A stretch of DNA of 64,000 nucleotides from Tenacibaculum discolor (GTDB lineage Bacteria > Bacteroidota > Bacteroidia > Flavobacteriales > Flavobacteriaceae): the NCBI RefSeq assembly GCF_003664185.1, contig NZ_RCCS01000008.1, positions 296,734-360,733 on the forward strand, written 5' to 3'. Each line of letters begins with the position of its first letter. Within the stretch, counting starts at the first letter, position 1. Made by a program: the position numbers and the translations under genes. This document shows positions 62,646 through 64,000 of this stretch, piece by piece. Under the pieces are notes generated by a model. It had not been told where the DNA came from. It was given only the letters and a program-made list of their open reading frames with translations, and made no database searches.

Positions 62646-63734
62646 ATGAAACTAATTTTACAACTATTACTAATTACTTGTTTAATAGGTAAATCTTATG
62701 CTCAAAAAAATGACAAAAGTGTTTATAGTAAAACTGATGCCTATTTAGAAAGCACCATAGATAGCCTAAATATTATTGGGTTAAACTATGTAATACTTAT
62801 TGATAATAAAGTAGTACACAAAAAATCATTTGGTTTAGCACATGCGCAACTTAAAGTACCTATGACTATAGATAAGTCTTTCCCTGTTGCTTCAATATCC
62901 AAATTATTCAGTTCAATTGCACTTCATAAATTATTAAGCATTCATAAACGAGATGTAAATGAAACTTTAGAAGATTTTCTTCCTAATAGAAACGACTTCC
63001 CTGAGTCTTGGAAAAAATTAACTCTCAAACAATTATTATCTCATACTTCTGGTATTCCAGACCAAATAGATTATCAAATCTATTTAGCTCCTGATAGTGA
63101 AAAAAGTGTTATTGACGCTCTAAGAGATAAACCATTTAGTTCTGAGCCAGGAACGGAGTCAAAATATAATGCAACAGGTTTTTTACTAGTTCGTGCTATA
63201 ATTGAAAAATTAGCAAATCAGGACTTTGAATCCTATATGCAAACTGAATATTTCAACAAGTTCAATTTAAGTACAGCTAAGTACGGTGGGTTTAAAAAAG
63301 TTATTCCTAATAGGGTTACTTGTTACCAAAAAAGAAATGGGAGTTTAGAAATGTTTCCTCTAAATTATTCTTCTCCTATGTATGCTGGTGCTGGTTTAAA
63401 TATCTCTATAAATGATTTAGTTAAATGGTTTCAAGCTATTCAGAAAGAAAAAATCATCACAAAAGAACAACTCGAAAAAGCTTGGACACCTGTAAAGTTA
63501 AAAAATGGAAAAGATGGCTATTTTGGATTAGGTTGGGAGTCTTACAGGCTTCAAGATGGTTATAGAATGGTTGGACATGGAGGAGCTGGTATTTCCTCTT
63601 TCAGACATTACTGGAATGAAAAAACCAATCAAAATGTTACAGTAATTTTGTTGACTAATGGTGCTTTAAATTGGACTATTAGACCAAATCAAATTAACTC
63701 ACAAATTGCAACTATAATACTTGAAGGTGAGTAA
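62646..63734 (+). CDS. Exported serine hydrolase, beta-lactamase class C fold
   Basis: 362 aa from ATG 62646, which begins a standard signal peptide (MKLILQLLLITCLIGKSYAQ); the frame also offers TTG at 62628. Ser and Lys of the SxxK motif are in PVASISKLFSS, and GHGGAGIS supplies the HxG motif. The usual Y-x-N is YNA in SKYNATGFLL, a variant I believe is common in Bacteroidota esterases. LKQLLSHTSGIPD is typical of the class. Likely a periplasmic esterase or peptidase; beta-lactamase activity should not be assumed. Confidence 0.88.
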   Translation: MKLILQLLLITCLIGKSYAQKNDKSVYSKTDAYLESTIDSLNIIGLNYVILIDNKVVHKKSFGLAHAQLKVPMTIDKSFPVASISKLFSSIALHKLLSIHKRDVNETLEDFLPNRNDFPESWKKLTLKQLLSHTSGIPDQIDYQIYLAPDSEKSVIDALRDKPFSSEPGTESKYNATGFLLVRAIIEKLANQDFESYMQTEYFNKFNLSTAKYGGFKKVIPNRVTCYQKRNGSLEMFPLNYSSPMYAGAGLNISINDLVKWFQAIQKEKIITKEQLEKAWTPVKLKNGKDGYFGLGWESYRLQDGYRMVGHGGAGISSFRHYWNEKTNQNVTVILLTNGALNWTIRPNQINSQIATIILEGE

Positions 63735-63836
63735 AACACTTTGTGTAATACTATACATACTCTTGCTTCTTAAAACCAAAATTATACATTTAACATACTA
63801 ACTAACATTTTTCTACACAATATGATATTTTATCTT

Positions 63837-64000
63837 TTTATTGTTTGGTATCACTCCCCTTAGGCGGGGAGCATCGTTCCCCTTAGGTGTATGGTATCAC
63901 TTTCCTTAGGCTTCGTGTGTTGACCCGATTAGGCTTCGTGTGTTGACCCGATTAGGCTTCGTGTGTTGACCCGATTAGGCTTCGTGTGTTGACCCGATTA
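63837..64000 (+). repeat. Tandem array of 23-bp units anchored on TTAGG
   Basis: TTAGG occurs at 63860, 63883, 63906, 63929, 63952 and 63975, an exact 23-bp period, and TTA starts again at 63998 where the window ends. The last four units are identical (TTAGG followed by CTTCGTGTGTTGACCCGA). The first two differ: TTAGG + CGGGGAGCATCGTTCCCC and TTAGG + TGTATGGTATCACTTTCC; a partial unit with GGTATCACTCCCC precedes them. The array is much richer in G and C than the surroundings, back to back without spacers, and carries no ORF (23 is not a multiple of 3). Confidence 0.9.

Noticed and set aside
63837..64000. Repeats at the right edge as a CRISPR array
   Set aside because: The 23-bp units abut each other; there are no spacers between identical repeats and no cas genes nearby.

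Overview
The window is AT-rich, gene-dense chromosomal DNA from a marine-type member of the Flavobacteriaceae (Bacteroidota). This rests on three things. Many genes carry the Bacteroidota -7 promoter element TAnnTTTG rather than -35/-10 boxes and Shine-Dalgarno sequences. One gene has a type IX secretion (T9SS) type B sorting domain. The gene content is flavobacterial: HemJ, RNase Y, type B bL31, lipoproteins and a TonB-dependent receptor. A Tenacibaculum- or Polaribacter-like genus is a guess. I saw no tRNA, rRNA, IS element, prophage or CRISPR array.

Layout. 1-9.5 kb: the end of hemH plus hemJ (haem), a small lipoprotein, recR, pepD, an ACP-phosphodiesterase-like gene, a gamma-glutamyltransferase lipoprotein and a large tricorn-type protease. 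9.5-13 kb: an isolated plant-like GH17 glucanase without a signal peptide, then RluA-type pseudouridine synthase, trmD and rplS. 13-18 kb: a gene-poor stretch with an orphan promoter and terminator, monomeric isocitrate dehydrogenase, and a murQ / small membrane protein / ATP-grasp cassette. 18.2-23.2 kb: four exported proteins that look like parts of a surface fibre, with tail-fibre-like modules, a C1q/TNF-like tip and a T9SS type B partner. 23.2-32.6 kb: DinB, a repeat protein behind a sigma-54-like promoter, rny, a 6S-like RNA, zapA and a coiled-coil partner, an M23 peptidase / TonB receptor / DUF2200 operon, and a membrane-anchored XRE regulator. 32.7-38.4 kb: rdgB with an iron-type ABC permease and ATPase, an M28 peptidase, histidine decarboxylase and an outer-membrane barrel. 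38.4-53.3 kb: rRNA methyltransferase, GltB-like FMN protein, rpmE2, exported glutaminyl cyclase and beta-helix lipoproteins, an amidohydrolase, SDR, SprT-like protein, manC, a TetM/TetQ-like GTPase, lpxK, a NIF3 protein and a degenerate zinc-ribbon coiled-coil protein. 53.4-63.7 kb: a xanthine dehydrogenase cluster (xdhA, xdhB, xdhC) followed by two Crp/Fnr regulators, small transporters, acetyltransferases, a quinone-reductase-like protein and a serine hydrolase. The window ends inside a 23-bp tandem-repeat array.

Points that stand out: (1) the 18-23 kb operon as a candidate undescribed secreted fibre; (2) a C-run hairpin loop in its leader that matches, by 8 perfect bases, a G-run in a candidate small RNA at 44.4 kb; (3) a 6S-like RNA between zapA and rny; (4) three genes with an ATG exactly 4 nt after the -7 element, suggesting leaderless mRNAs, and two genes with no ATG/GTG/TTG start; (5) the leaderless-peptide GH17 enzyme; (6) the heterogeneous 23-bp repeat array. 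All function calls come from motif recognition by eye; no searches were run.
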